Notes: a model not told the origin generated them from the letters alone. A DNA stretch of 64,000 bases from Actinomycetes bacterium (GCA_024280015.1 JAJRQY010000132.1:69436-133435); one strand, 5' to 3'. Positions 33,856 to 42,361 are shown, counted from the first letter of the stretch. Made by a program: numbers and translations.

Positions 33856-34796
33856 CCGCACAGGTCGGGCTTGCCGCCTTCTTTGCCGCCCTGACGGTTG
33901 TTGGGCTTGCCCATGCCCTGGTGCCGCCGCGGCGACTGTTGGCCGGTCGGTTGCGGCCATACGCAGCCCTGGCTCGAAGCAGGCTTGGCACCGGCTACGC
34001 CGATGTTTCAGTGGTTTCGCTTACCAGACATGACACCGATCCAGCCTCACTGCGTGTCTTTGGACCATTGCTTGAGCGGCTGGCTGAGCGGCTGGCAGGA
34101 CTCATTGACGTTGCCGATTCGGAGACTCTGCGGTTGCGGTTGCGCCACGCTGGGTTCTCCGACACCTCGCCCGAGCAGTACCGGATGCGTCAGCTGGCCT
34201 ACACCGTTGCCGGGCTTGGCCTAGGAGCGGCTCTTGGCCTGACCATGTTTGGAACCGTCGGTGGAACCTTGGCCTTCACTGCCCTGCTCGGCTTTCCTGG
34301 GGCAACCTTGCAACGCAACCGGGTGCAGCGAGCGATTACCGAACGCCGCTCCAAGATGCGCAATGAGGTCTTCACCGTTGCCCAGCTCATCGCCGTTCAT
34401 ATTCGCACCGGGCACGGTCCAGTCGATGCCATCCGCGCCGTGTGTTCGCTTGGTCGAGGACCTGTCATTGAAGAACTACGCGAGGCCCTCGGGTGGATTG
34501 GCGGCGGCACCAGCCCACAACGCGCCTATGACAAGTTGGCCGAGGCAACACCGGAGCCAGCAGCAGCCAGGTTGTATCGATTGCTGTCATCCTCAGCCCG
34601 TTCGGGAGGCGATATTGCTGACGCCCTGTTGGCCGTCGGTAATGATCTCCGATCACAACGTCGGGAAGAAATCGCACGTTCAGCGGTGAAGAGGCGAACG
34701 GCAATGTTGGTGCCTCTTCTCCTTCTGATTGCACCAATCATGGTGTTGTTCGTTGGGGCGGCCCTGCCGTCCTTTGTTCTGGGGGCCGGTCGATGA
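33852..34796 (+). CDS. TadC-type inner-membrane pilus protein
   Basis: Predicted protein of 314 residues starting at a GTG that overlaps the tadB stop (GTGA). It has an N-terminal membrane helix, a central pair (AYTVAGLGLGAALGLTMFGT) and two C-terminal helices (TAMLVPLLLLIAPIMVLFVG). The GspF-like part includes RRSKMRNEVFTVAQLIAVHIRTGHGPVDAIR. It partners TadB. Downstream it overlaps a short ORF rather than the pilin directly. Confidence 0.88.
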   Translation: MTAQVGLAAFFAALTVVGLAHALVPPRRLLAGRLRPYAALARSRLGTGYADVSVVSLTRHDTDPASLRVFGPLLERLAERLAGLIDVADSETLRLRLRHAGFSDTSPEQYRMRQLAYTVAGLGLGAALGLTMFGTVGGTLAFTALLGFPGATLQRNRVQRAITERRSKMRNEVFTVAQLIAVHIRTGHGPVDAIRAVCSLGRGPVIEELREALGWIGGGTSPQRAYDKLAEATPEPAAARLYRLLSSSARSGGDIADALLAVGNDLRSQRREEIARSAVKRRTAMLVPLLLLIAPIMVLFVGAALPSFVLGAGR

Positions 34797-34906
34797 TGAC
34801 CGAATCCCAAAGCGGCGGTTGGCCGCTCAACCAACCAACAACGGGGCCTACCTCGTTGCTCATCTGGTCGGGGCCATGCCTCGATCTTGGCGGAAGTGGA
34901 GTATGA
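34793..34906 (+). CDS. Short ORF (37 aa) coupled to tadC
   Basis: An ATG overlaps the tadC stop (ATGA). The frame of 37 codons runs to a TGA one base before the pilin ATG, so that it exactly bridges two genes in the operon. The peptide is hydrophilic, Gly/Ser/Pro-rich, with no membrane segment. It may be a real micro-protein, a leader that couples pilin translation, or chance. No family is recognised. Confidence 0.35.
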   Translation: MMTESQSGGWPLNQPTTGPTSLLIWSGPCLDLGGSGV

Positions 34907-34907
34907 A

Positions 34908-35108
34908 ATGTTGTTAGGACTTGCTGTATACAACGAGCATCGCAAAGGTTCAGTGTCTGAAGGGCGACGTTCCGAGCGCGGCGCGGCTGTGGTCGAATGG
35001 CTTGGCATTAGTGCCCTGTCTATTGGGCTACTCGTCGTGATCTTCCAAGGAATGGAAGCACTGGGCATTGAACTGGTAGCCAGTATCCGATCCCAGCTCG
35101 GTCTGTAA
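34908..35108 (+). CDS. Flp-type major pilin precursor
   Basis: Predicted prepilin of 66 residues. A basic leader of about 25 residues ends in RSERG, then the mature part begins AAVVEWLGISALSIGLL, with the Glu at position +5 as in type IV pilins; Flp pilins usually have EY, here EW. The rest is one hydrophobic helix and a short tail. The ATG at 34908 has GGAG six bases upstream. The low copy position (one pilin gene) and no prepilin peptidase in view are notable. Confidence 0.8.
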   Translation: MLLGLAVYNEHRKGSVSEGRRSERGAAVVEWLGISALSIGLLVVIFQGMEALGIELVASIRSQLGL

Positions 35109-35117
35109 GACTCGAAG

Positions 35118-35534
35118 GTGGCGGTTGCGAAACGGTTGATGAGGCATCGACCTAAGGGCGGGCACGAACGCGGGTCAGCCACCATCACCACACTGGTGGC
35201 GATGGGCATGTTCCTCATCATGTTGACCTTGTTCACCCAGTTCGCGGTCTGGCAATATGGCCGAGGGGTTGTTCGGTCAGCTGCGTTGGAGGCGGCCAGA
35301 TCTGAGTCTGTTCTCGATGCAGGAGAAGGAGCTTGTTTGCAACGCTTTGAGCAGGTGCGCGCTGACTTGCTCGGTGGTGAAATGGGACAAGGCGTTGGAC
35401 AAGCATCGTGCGCTGTTCTTGATGACCGGGTGGTGGTAACAGTGACGACGAGGTTCGAACGATGGTTGCCCATTTCTCCCGATTGGGAGTTCACCGTGAC
35501 GGCTGTGGCAGCGAGAGAGGTGGAACCAGAATGA
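35118..35534 (+). CDS. TadE-like pseudopilin
   Basis: Predicted protein of 138 residues from a GTG, with an alternative ATG at 35139. A basic N-terminus precedes RGSATITTLVAMGMFLIMLTLFTQFAVWQYG, a type-IV-pilin-like helix typical of TadE/TadF, followed by a small extracellular domain. Gly-Ser-Ala at the helix start resembles the processing site. It probably initiates or caps the pilus. Its stop overlaps the next gene's start. Confidence 0.75.
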   Translation: MAVAKRLMRHRPKGGHERGSATITTLVAMGMFLIMLTLFTQFAVWQYGRGVVRSAALEAARSESVLDAGEGACLQRFEQVRADLLGGEMGQGVGQASCAVLDDRVVVTVTTRFERWLPISPDWEFTVTAVAAREVEPE

Positions 35535-36013
35535 GGAGAGCATCCGGCTGGTTGGCGCGAAGGAGGACGAGTGAACTTGTTTCGCCGCGCCAGTCTCGAC
35601 ATCTGGATCAGGGGACTGAGCGGGGGAGCGCGATTCTTGAACTACCAATCATGCTCGGCTTGATCCTGATCCCGTTCGGGATCTTGATCTTGTCAATCCC
35701 AACCTGGATCGAACGCCAAACCGCGGCACGAGACGCAGCCGCTGAGTCGGCCCGATACTTGGTGGTTGCCGGTCCGCAGGGGTTCGAAGGGGCGACACAA
35801 ATTGTCGCTGACATTGAGCGTGGCTATGGCCTACCGGCCGGTTCGTTGCGGTTGGAGATACCAAGTGAGCTGGTTCCTGGACAGGCCTTGACCGTTCGTG
35901 TGGTCGTGGTGATCCCGGCCGCCGACATCCCCTTGATGGGGTCCTTTGGCGATACGACCTGGTCGGCGGAGCACACCGAGCGGTACTCAGATTATGGTGC
36001 TGGCACACCATGA
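35531..36013 (+). CDS. TadE-family pseudopilin (second copy)
   Basis: Predicted protein of 160 residues. A basic N-terminus of about 40 residues precedes RGSAILELPIMLGLILIPFGILIL, with Glu at the position expected for TadE (E5-like), then RDAAAESARYLVVAG as usual for the family. The ATG overlaps the stop of the preceding gene (ATGA) and its own stop overlaps the following gene. An extended frame to 35462 has no support. Confidence 0.8.
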   Translation: MRRASGWLARRRTSELVSPRQSRHLDQGTERGSAILELPIMLGLILIPFGILILSIPTWIERQTAARDAAAESARYLVVAGPQGFEGATQIVADIERGYGLPAGSLRLEIPSELVPGQALTVRVVVVIPAADIPLMGSFGDTTWSAEHTERYSDYGAGTP

Positions 36014-36486
36014 GGCATCACAGCATCGCCGTGAGACGCCACAAGCATGGTCGAGTGAGTCACCACGAACCTCAGCGCGGCTCCATGACGTTCTTCGGTG
36101 TCGGCATGGTGATGGTGCTGCTGTTCGTTGGTGGCATCAGCACCGATCTCTGGCGGGCTTTCGGCGAGCGCCGGGCACTGGCTGAAATGGCCGACGCTGC
36201 AGCGTCGGCTGGGTCCAACGGCGTGGACATGGAGACCTATCGCCAGACCGGCGTTGTTCTGCTTGACCCAGCTTTGGCCGAGCAGCTGGCGTGGGACAGC
36301 CTGGTCAATCAGGCCGATCGAGAGTCATTGTCGGGAACACCGATTGTTGTGGCCACCGCCGATGGGGTCACGGTTGAAGTTCACGGCCAGGTTGAGCTGG
36401 TGCTGCTGCAAATCTTCGCTCCCGGCGAACCCCTGGAGATCACCGTCGCCGCCCAATCAGCACCCGCTCGAGGACTTGGTCCCTAG
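36010..36486 (+). CDS. TadG-like pilus-associated protein
   Basis: Predicted protein of 158 residues. After about 25 basic residues, RGSMTFFGVGMVMVLLFVGGISTDLWRAFGERRALAEMADAAA matches the N-terminus of TadG/putative Flp pilus-assembly proteins (pfam TadE/TadG-like), followed by a short beta-rich region. Unlike full TadG it lacks a von Willebrand domain. It closes the operon. Confidence 0.75.
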   Translation: MRHHSIAVRRHKHGRVSHHEPQRGSMTFFGVGMVMVLLFVGGISTDLWRAFGERRALAEMADAAASAGSNGVDMETYRQTGVVLLDPALAEQLAWDSLVNQADRESLSGTPIVVATADGVTVEVHGQVELVLLQIFAPGEPLEITVAAQSAPARGLGP

Positions 36487-36537
36487 CCACTCCGTCAACC
36501 CCGGGTAGTTGGCCCCGACTCTCTTAGACTCATGCCG

Positions 36538-37440
36538 ATGAGTCGAGTCATTGAGGTCAGAGGTCTCACCAAGTCCTATGGCGAGCATCAAGCGGTCCGA
36601 GGCATTGACTTGGACGTCGAGGAAGGCGAAATCGTTGCCTTTCTCGGACCAAACGGAGCAGGCAAGACAACCACCATCGAGATTCTTGAAGGATTTCGCC
36701 GTGCGACTTCGGGATCGGTACGGGTCTTGGGTGAAGACCCGGCTCGCGCTTCTCAGTCCTGGCGAGAAGACATCGGTATCGTGTTACAAGAGTCCGAACC
36801 AGTACCAGAGCTCACGGCGCTGGAATCCATCCAGATGCATGCTTCGTACTACCTGGCTCCGTTGGATCCGCATGCAGTGCTGGACCTTGTCGGCCTCACC
36901 GATAGCGCCGAGCAACGGACCATGAAGCTTTCTGGGGGCCAGAAGAGGCGGCTTGATCTAGCGCTTGCGCTAGTCGGCGACCCGAAGCTTGTGTTTCTTG
37001 ATGAGCCGACAACGGGATTTGATCCATCGGCTCGACGAGAGGCATGGGGGATGATCGAAGCCCTCCGAGCAACTGGCAATACCGTCCTGCTGACCACCCA
37101 TTATATGGATGAGGCCGAGCAGCTTGCTGACCGCATTGCCGTGATCGCCGATGGCCTGATTGTTGCGGTAGGAACGGCGAACGAGTTGGCTCAATCCGTT
37201 GGGGCTCAGCTCCAGATCTCGTGGCAAGCAGCACCTGATCAACCACCCCCTCCTTCACCGTTAGCCATGTCGATTGCCGAGACGGGTCGAGCCTCGGTGT
37301 CCAGCACAGACCCAACTCAGGATTTGTACATCTTGACGTCCTGGGCCATTGAGAAAGGAATCGCTTTGGATGGGCTCGAGGTAGTACGACCAACGCTGGA
37401 GGACGTCTATCTGACCCTCACCGGGGAGGCCAACTCATGA
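36538..37440 (+). CDS. ABC-2 type exporter ATP-binding protein
   Basis: Predicted ATPase of 300 residues. Walker A GPNGAGKTTT, Q-loop IGIVLQES, signature LSGGQKRRLDLA, Walker B LVFLDEPTTGFDP and H-loop TTHYMDEAE are all clear, and the DrrA-type C-terminal part is present. TAGACT at 36525-36530 is seven bases before the ATG at 36538, pointing to a leaderless start there rather than at the ATG at 36532. With the following permease it forms an exporter for a drug, lipid or polymer precursor. Confidence 0.92.
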   Translation: MSRVIEVRGLTKSYGEHQAVRGIDLDVEEGEIVAFLGPNGAGKTTTIEILEGFRRATSGSVRVLGEDPARASQSWREDIGIVLQESEPVPELTALESIQMHASYYLAPLDPHAVLDLVGLTDSAEQRTMKLSGGQKRRLDLALALVGDPKLVFLDEPTTGFDPSARREAWGMIEALRATGNTVLLTTHYMDEAEQLADRIAVIADGLIVAVGTANELAQSVGAQLQISWQAAPDQPPPPSPLAMSIAETGRASVSSTDPTQDLYILTSWAIEKGIALDGLEVVRPTLEDVYLTLTGEANS

Positions 37441-38222
37441 GTACCGAGCGCGTTCGCTTCAGTTGGCTTGGAAAACTACAACGTCAGGTTGGCTATGACC
37501 TGCTGGTCTTTCGGCGCAACTCGGCTTCGCTATTCTTCACAATCGCCATGCCCTTGATGTTCCTCATCATCTTCATCTCGCTGTTTGGCAATGGCGAGCT
37601 AGAGAACGGTGCAAGTGTCGCCACCTTGTATGTGCCGGGAATACTGGCGATGGCCATTATTTCCTCCACCATGATGAACCTGGCATTCATCATAACCTCA
37701 AGGCGTGAGCGAGGCATGCTCAAGAGGCTGCGCGGGACCCCGTTGCCGCCTTGGGTATTCGTTCTGGCCGAAGGGCTGACGGGCGCAGTTGTTGCCTCAT
37801 TCATGACCGTCGTTATTGTGGCCGTTGGTCGGATTCTGTTCGGAGTCAGTCTGAATCTGACCGGGGTTCCCACCCTGCTCATCAGTGTGGTTTTGGGGGC
37901 CGTAGTGTTCTCGATCCTCGGCTTGGCATTCACCACCGTCATTTCTTCAGAAGAGGCGGCACCTGCCATCACCAACGGTGTAATGCTGCCGCTCTTCTTC
38001 ATCAGTGATGTGTATATCCAAGGTGATTCGGTTCCGGGTTGGGTCCAGTCGATCGCCAATCTCTTCCCTGTGCGGCACCTGGCCCATGCGCTGCAAGATA
38101 GTTTCAACCCGTTTGTAACCGAAACCAGTTGGCCCTGGACGCATTGGTTGGTATTAGTCCTGTGGGGTGCCTTCGGCACCCTCGTCACTGTCCGATTCTT
38201 TCGCTGGACCCCCCGCCGTTAG
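37437..38222 (+). CDS. ABC-2 type exporter permease
   Basis: Predicted inner-membrane protein of 261 residues with six helices. The ABC-2 family features include RNSASLFFTIAMPLMFLIIFISLFG at the N-terminus, TSRRERGMLKRLRGTPLPP in the cytosolic loop and FPVRHLAHALQDSF near the end. It overlaps the ATPase gene by four bases (ATGA). Substrate unknown; similar pairs are annotated as daunorubicin-resistance-type exporters on weak grounds. Confidence 0.9.
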   Translation: MSTERVRFSWLGKLQRQVGYDLLVFRRNSASLFFTIAMPLMFLIIFISLFGNGELENGASVATLYVPGILAMAIISSTMMNLAFIITSRRERGMLKRLRGTPLPPWVFVLAEGLTGAVVASFMTVVIVAVGRILFGVSLNLTGVPTLLISVVLGAVVFSILGLAFTTVISSEEAAPAITNGVMLPLFFISDVYIQGDSVPGWVQSIANLFPVRHLAHALQDSFNPFVTETSWPWTHWLVLVLWGAFGTLVTVRFFRWTPRR

Positions 38223-38283
38223 TGAACAATTCGGACCTGTTCGGAACCGCGCTGGCGATCTTGTGGCCAGCAGAAAGAAGCTC

Positions 38284-38928
38284 ATGTACCTCCTCTCAAT
38301 TCAAACCGGGCTAGCCCGGCCATCGATCGTTGCCTCCAACAAGGCGACAGCCATTTTCAAAGAACCTGTCGATGGTGCCCTTATCACCAGTGAGGGTGTT
38401 GGTGATGATGTGATTGTTGACCTGCACAATCACGGTGGCCCGGATCAAGCGGTCTACATCTATACCCAGAATGATTATGAGTTCTGGGAGCAAGAACTTG
38501 CCCGCAGCTTGCCCTCGGGATTCTTCGGTGAGAACCTCACCTTCTCCGCTGATGATTGTGTGAAAGCTGACCAGGTTCGGATTGGTGATCGCTACACCAT
38601 TGGCGAACTGGTCCTTGAGGTCACCGCCCCGCGCATTCCCTGCAACATCCTGGCCGACCATGTCGGTCAGGCTGGCTATGTTGATGCTTTTCGGGACGCT
38701 GATCGGCCTGGAATGTACTGCCGGGTTCTCACTCCGGGCTCGGTGAAACCCGGTGACAGCATCGCGGTTGAGCCAGCCCCAGAAGACAATCTTGGACTGG
38801 TCGAGGCGTACCGCCTCTTCTATGACCGCAATGCCAGCCTTGGCACGGTTCGCCAAGCAATGCAGTCGCCCGTCTCGATCCGATTCCGCCAGGACTACGA
38901 ACGGCGAATTGCCCGCCATTCGGGCTAG
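38284..38928 (+). CDS. MOSC-domain protein
   Basis: Predicted protein of 214 residues from the ATG at 38284, which has AAAGAAG upstream. GGPDQAVYIYTQNDYEFWEQEL and FFGENLTF are typical of the YiiM-type MOSC family. IPCNILADHVG holds the conserved Cys that binds molybdenum cofactor or persulfide sulfur. The C-terminal segment is the short YiiM-like helix tail. It may reduce N-hydroxylated bases; that follows from family only. A longer frame to 38167 overlaps the permease gene. Confidence 0.88.
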   Translation: MYLLSIQTGLARPSIVASNKATAIFKEPVDGALITSEGVGDDVIVDLHNHGGPDQAVYIYTQNDYEFWEQELARSLPSGFFGENLTFSADDCVKADQVRIGDRYTIGELVLEVTAPRIPCNILADHVGQAGYVDAFRDADRPGMYCRVLTPGSVKPGDSIAVEPAPEDNLGLVEAYRLFYDRNASLGTVRQAMQSPVSIRFRQDYERRIARHSG

Positions 38929-38943
38929 CTCCAGTTAGTCCAG

Positions 38944-39720
38944 TTAGACGAGGGGCCAGGGATAGCGATGACCACCGGTCTCATCTTCGGGGAAGACCCC
39001 AAGCTCGACTACTGCTTTGGCTCGGGTAAGGACCGCATCATTCTCCAAGGGATCCAAGAGCTCCCGGAAGCCATCGGGAAGACCAGAGTCGACCAGCATC
39101 TGAATTGGGGCCAGCAGCTCATCGGGGATTGGGTCACCAACAAAGTCCCACATCACGGTGCGCAATTTCCACTGGGCGTGGAAAGCGAGACCGTGATCTA
39201 TGCCGTAGATGTGGCCGTCTTCTGCCAGTAGGCAGTGCCCGGACTTCCGATCGGTATTGTTGGCGATCAAGTCCAGCAGGCAGAGTTTGCGTAAGTCGTC
39301 GAGGCCAACACCGTCCTCGAACAAGGTGAAGTAATGCTGCTCGAAATCGGCGTTGACAAAGGCCTGGATCGACCCTTGGCCGAATGGCCCCTCAACCAGG
39401 GTGGTTGGAGGGATGACTGACCAGCCCAACACCTCGGCCAGGCGAAACATGGCGACTTCTCGCTTGAACAGCCCGCTAGGAAAGTCGTGCAATGGCCGCT
39501 CACCCTGATGGGGCTTGTAGATGGCCCTTGTCTCAACCATCTCGGACCGCGAGTCCGCCGAAGCATCTCCAGCGTCTGCAGCATCTGATCCGGTCGTGTT
39601 ACGAACCGTAACCAACAGGGTGGCGTTGGAGCTGTAAGGCATGCGGCCCTCGACCTCAATCTCACCTTGCTCAAACAGCGAGATTAGATCGGAGCGAGCT
39701 TGATCAAACGGGGAACCCAT
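38944..39720 (-). CDS. SCO1664-family kinase-like protein
   Basis: Predicted protein of 258 residues. FPSGLFKREVAMFRLAEVLGW, LLDLIANNTDRKSGH and IYGIDHGLAFH follow the pattern of the SCO1664 family, which carries a phosphatidylinositol 3/4-kinase-like fold with the N-NTDRK-H catalytic loop and a DH metal motif. A low-complexity Ala/Asp insertion lies near residues 45-60. The protein is the last gene of a three-gene minus-strand cluster. The substrate is not known. Confidence 0.88.
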   Translation of the reverse strand: MGSPFDQARSDLISLFEQGEIEVEGRMPYSSNATLLVTVRNTTGSDAADAGDASADSRSEMVETRAIYKPHQGERPLHDFPSGLFKREVAMFRLAEVLGWSVIPPTTLVEGPFGQGSIQAFVNADFEQHYFTLFEDGVGLDDLRKLCLLDLIANNTDRKSGHCLLAEDGHIYGIDHGLAFHAQWKLRTVMWDFVGDPIPDELLAPIQMLVDSGLPDGFRELLDPLENDAVLTRAKAVVELGVFPEDETGGHRYPWPLV

Positions 39721-39745
39721 CAGGTCCGACGGTTGGACATCAGGC

Positions 39746-40270
39746 TCAGTTCAACCGCGGGCAGGCGTGCCCCGCTGGATCCAGCGGTTGGCCGCAAAGC
39801 CGGCAGGGCGGTCGGCTCTTTTGCATCAAAAAATCGGCGGTTGCGATGAAACCAGACGCCTGGTCGACGCTGAGATGCACCCGGAGTGATGCACCCAACG
39901 ACACATCAGCCAGGAGCACACTTTCGTCCTCATCGTCTTCTTCAGGATTGGTGTCCAGCTCTTCAACGACCAGGACGACCTTGGACTCGACCTCATCAAC
40001 ACCCACCGCGATCTGGCCGACCGTCCACTCGGCCAATGCTGGCTCGGACAAGGGGGTTGGTGAGGCGTCACTAACGACGACCGGCGAGGGAAGATCGTCA
40101 AGCACTGAGCGCAGGAAGGTGGCCAGAGCAGCGACCTGCTGCTTTTCTAGCTTGACGGAAACCATGCGGTCCACGTCACCCGCTTGTAAGAAAAAGGTAC
40201 GAGCACCCGGTTCGCCTACCGCCCCGGCAGTGAAGTGGGTGATGTCTCGAAATTCATAGGACTCGCTCAT
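39746..40270 (-). CDS. DUF3090-family protein
   Basis: Predicted protein of 174 residues. YEFRDITHFTAGAVGEPGARTFFLQAG at the N-terminus and the C-terminal zinc-knuckle-like CRLCGQPLDPAGHACPRLN are diagnostic of DUF3090. The start is the ATG at 40268-40270, with GAGG upstream; the ATG three bases earlier is equally possible. Its stop and the upstream phosphatase stop and start lie within a few bases, so it is co-transcribed. The family is nearly restricted to actinobacteria and has no assigned function. Confidence 0.9.
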   Translation of the reverse strand: MSESYEFRDITHFTAGAVGEPGARTFFLQAGDVDRMVSVKLEKQQVAALATFLRSVLDDLPSPVVVSDASPTPLSEPALAEWTVGQIAVGVDEVESKVVLVVEELDTNPEEDDEDESVLLADVSLGASLRVHLSVDQASGFIATADFLMQKSRPPCRLCGQPLDPAGHACPRLN

Positions 40271-40277
40271 CATCACC

Positions 40278-40973
40278 TCAGCTGGGAACGAGAGACGTGA
40301 GGTCGTCTCCCATCGAGTTGACGGCCAAGACAACTGGTCCGTTGGGGGTGTAGAGAACAGCTGACACCGAGCACTGGCCAACCACAATTCGCTGGAAATG
40401 ATCCAGATGGGTGCCGAGTGCTTGGGCAAGAGCCGCCTTGATGGTGTCGGCATGGGACGTCAAGACAATGGTCTCACCAGGGTGCTCTGCCACCAACTCG
40501 TGGACAGTGTCAACCATGCGGGTTTGCATCTCCGAGAATGATTCACCGCCAGGAAACCGGAAGCCGCTGGGGTAGCGCTGCACGGTCGTCCACTCGGGAA
40601 GCTTGTTGAGCTGGCTCAGCCTCCGTCCAGTCCACTGGCCAAAGTCGGCCTCGATCAAGCCCTTGCGAGTACGAACCCGAACACCAACAGCTTTGGCGAT
40701 CGGTGTCGCAGTCTCCTGGGTACGTTCCATGGGTGAGGCGTAGACGGCCGCCACCGAATCTAGACCGGCGATGCGGGCGGCTACCCGTTCGGCTTGGGCA
40801 ACCCCTTCCTTACCAAGGTGCAGACCTTTCGCTCTCCCCGGAAGCACCTTGCCTGTCGTTGGAGTTCGCCCATGGCGCACAAAAAGGACCAGTGTTGGGG
40901 CTGGCGCCACCCCCTTGGAGTGACCTCGCTTGTTGCCCTTGTGCTTCGTCGATTTCTTCGAACCAGGTGCCAT
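40278..40973 (-). CDS. Histidine phosphatase family protein (MSMEG_4193-like)
   Basis: Predicted protein of 231 residues. LFVRHGRTPTTGKVLPG contains the RHG catalytic motif with the phospho-accepting His, and VLTSHADTIKAAL holds the second His. A basic Lys-rich extension of about 25 residues precedes the domain, and the middle has SPMERTQETA. It is the first gene of the SCO1664/DUF3090 cluster. In other actinobacteria this trio sits beside the mycothiol-ligase gene mshC, which is not seen here. Confidence 0.9.
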   Translation of the reverse strand: MAPGSKKSTKHKGNKRGHSKGVAPAPTLVLFVRHGRTPTTGKVLPGRAKGLHLGKEGVAQAERVAARIAGLDSVAAVYASPMERTQETATPIAKAVGVRVRTRKGLIEADFGQWTGRRLSQLNKLPEWTTVQRYPSGFRFPGGESFSEMQTRMVDTVHELVAEHPGETIVLTSHADTIKAALAQALGTHLDHFQRIVVGQCSVSAVLYTPNGPVVLAVNSMGDDLTSLVPS

Positions 40974-41003
40974 TGAGGGCTCACGTTATCTAAGTTGGGG
41001 CTC

Positions 41004-41693
41004 ATGACGGCCAGGGACACCCTCGAACTCATTGCCAACGATGTAACAAACTGCGGTCGTTGTCCGCGTCTTGTGTCATGGCGTGAGCAAGTTGCCCAAG
41101 AAAAGCGAGCCTCATTTCGCGACTGGGACTACTGGGGACGAGGGGTGCCAGCCTTTGGGGGCGACGACGCCAAACTGATCGTAGTTGGTTTGGCTCCTGC
41201 CGCCCACGGAGCAAATCGGACTGGCCGAATGTTCACTGGTGATCGTTCGGGGGATTGGCTCTACCGAGCGATGCATCGGGCCGGGTTTGCTAATCAGGCT
41301 CAAAGTATCGACCTGGATGATGGGCTTGAACTCAGCGAGGCGCTTGTTACCTCTCCGGTGAAGTGTGCTCCGCCCGCCAATAAACCAACACCAGCCGAGC
41401 GTGATGCCTGTCGACCGTTCCTCGACCGTGAACTTGCGGTGATTGAGCCCAAGGTGTTCATTGCTCTCGGGGGATTCGCCTATCAAGCCCTGTGTTCGTA
41501 TCTGGGCATCAAACCCCGTCCAAAGTTCGGTCATGGTGTCGAGGTCCCAGTGCCAGAAACCCAGACTCGTCCGGCGATGACATTGCTTTGCAGCTACCAC
41601 GTGAGCCAACAAAACACCTTCACTGGCCGACTAACCGAAGAGATGCTTGACGCGGTCTTTAGCCGAGCTCGAGAGCTGATTTTGCAGGAGTAG
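41004..41693 (+). CDS. Family-5 uracil-DNA glycosylase (UdgB)
   Basis: Predicted protein of 229 residues. Four Cys ligands for a [4Fe-4S] cluster are visible (CGRCPRLVSWR at the N-terminus and KCAPP ... ERDAC), motif 1 is GLAPAAHGANRTGRMFTGDRSG and motif 3 lies in CSYHVSQQNTFTGRL. The family removes uracil, hypoxanthine and other deaminated bases. TAAGTT at 40991-40996 stands seven bases before this ATG, which supports it over the ATG at 40995 and points to a leaderless mRNA. Confidence 0.92.
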   Translation: MTARDTLELIANDVTNCGRCPRLVSWREQVAQEKRASFRDWDYWGRGVPAFGGDDAKLIVVGLAPAAHGANRTGRMFTGDRSGDWLYRAMHRAGFANQAQSIDLDDGLELSEALVTSPVKCAPPANKPTPAERDACRPFLDRELAVIEPKVFIALGGFAYQALCSYLGIKPRPKFGHGVEVPVPETQTRPAMTLLCSYHVSQQNTFTGRLTEEMLDAVFSRARELILQE

Positions 41694-41764
41694 CGCGATG
41701 AGCAATGCCACAGTGGCAGAACAATGGCTCAAGTTTTGGGGTCCGGGCTGCCGACAATAGGAAC

Positions 41765-42037
41765 ATGGTTGCTGGAAGCCCGAGACCCGCACATCAGTCT
41801 CCAGCTGCGTTCGATTGTGAGATTCACTATCTTCCGACCGTGGTTGGACTCGCCCAGATTGACGAGTCAAAATCGTCGACTGCTGACCTATGGACAGCCT
41901 TGGCCGAGGCCGTGATGAGTGAGCAAGTCTTCGATGAGATGAAGTTCGAACGAAACCGCGAGGCCCGATTGGCCGAAGTAGTTGATTTGAGTGCCTATCG
42001 ACGGGAACGCCAACACAGGAACCGCATCGCCGAGTAA
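41765..42037 (+). CDS. Hypothetical protein (90 aa)
   Basis: Predicted protein of 90 residues from an ATG that has AGGA three bases upstream; a start at 41705 would give 110 residues. The middle is LWTALAEAVMSEQVFDEMKFERNREARLAEVV, amphipathic and helical, and the C-terminus is strongly basic. No family is recognised. It ends ten bases before the lipoprotein gene and is likely co-regulated with the glycosylase gene upstream or lipoprotein gene downstream. Confidence 0.5.
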   Translation: MVAGSPRPAHQSPAAFDCEIHYLPTVVGLAQIDESKSSTADLWTALAEAVMSEQVFDEMKFERNREARLAEVVDLSAYRRERQHRNRIAE

Positions 42038-42046
42038 AGTCCAGGG

Positions 42047-42361
42047 GTGGCAATACGACGGCTCACCCTCATTGTTGCCCTAGGTCTGGTGGTTTCCTCT
42101 TGTGCTCCAGAGCCCCAAGTCGAGTACACGCTCGAGACGGAAACGAATTTCTTGGCCGGTTGCATAGACCCCACCAGTGACTCTGGGCTACATGTCCGGC
42201 TCTGCCAGTGCTTGTATCAGCGCTTACACGTCGTTGTTCCCTATGAGCGACTCAAGGTTCTTGACGACGAGATGGTGGCGGATCCTGAATTGAAACTTCA
42301 GCCCGAGTTTGTCGAGCTGATTGCTGATTGTGTGATTGAAGAGGGTGACCTCAATCGCTAG
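42047..42361 (+). CDS. Small lipoprotein
   Basis: Predicted protein of 104 residues from a GTG. A signal peptide with basic residues and LTLIVALGLVVSSC ends at a lipobox Cys, so the mature protein is membrane-anchored outside. The mature part has four further Cys residues (C-IDPTS, LCQCLYQR, ADCVIE) that could form disulfides, and is acidic. TAAAGT at 42035-42040 is six bases before the GTG and overlaps the stop of the previous gene. The family is not recognised. Confidence 0.7.
   Translation: MAIRRLTLIVALGLVVSSCAPEPQVEYTLETETNFLAGCIDPTSDSGLHVRLCQCLYQRLHVVVPYERLKVLDDEMVADPELKLQPEFVELIADCVIEEGDLNR

Noticed and set aside
34526-35602. 358-codon minus-strand frame opposite tadC and the pilin genes
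   Set aside because: It is Ser/Arg/Pro-rich without motifs and overlaps several well-supported Tad genes.
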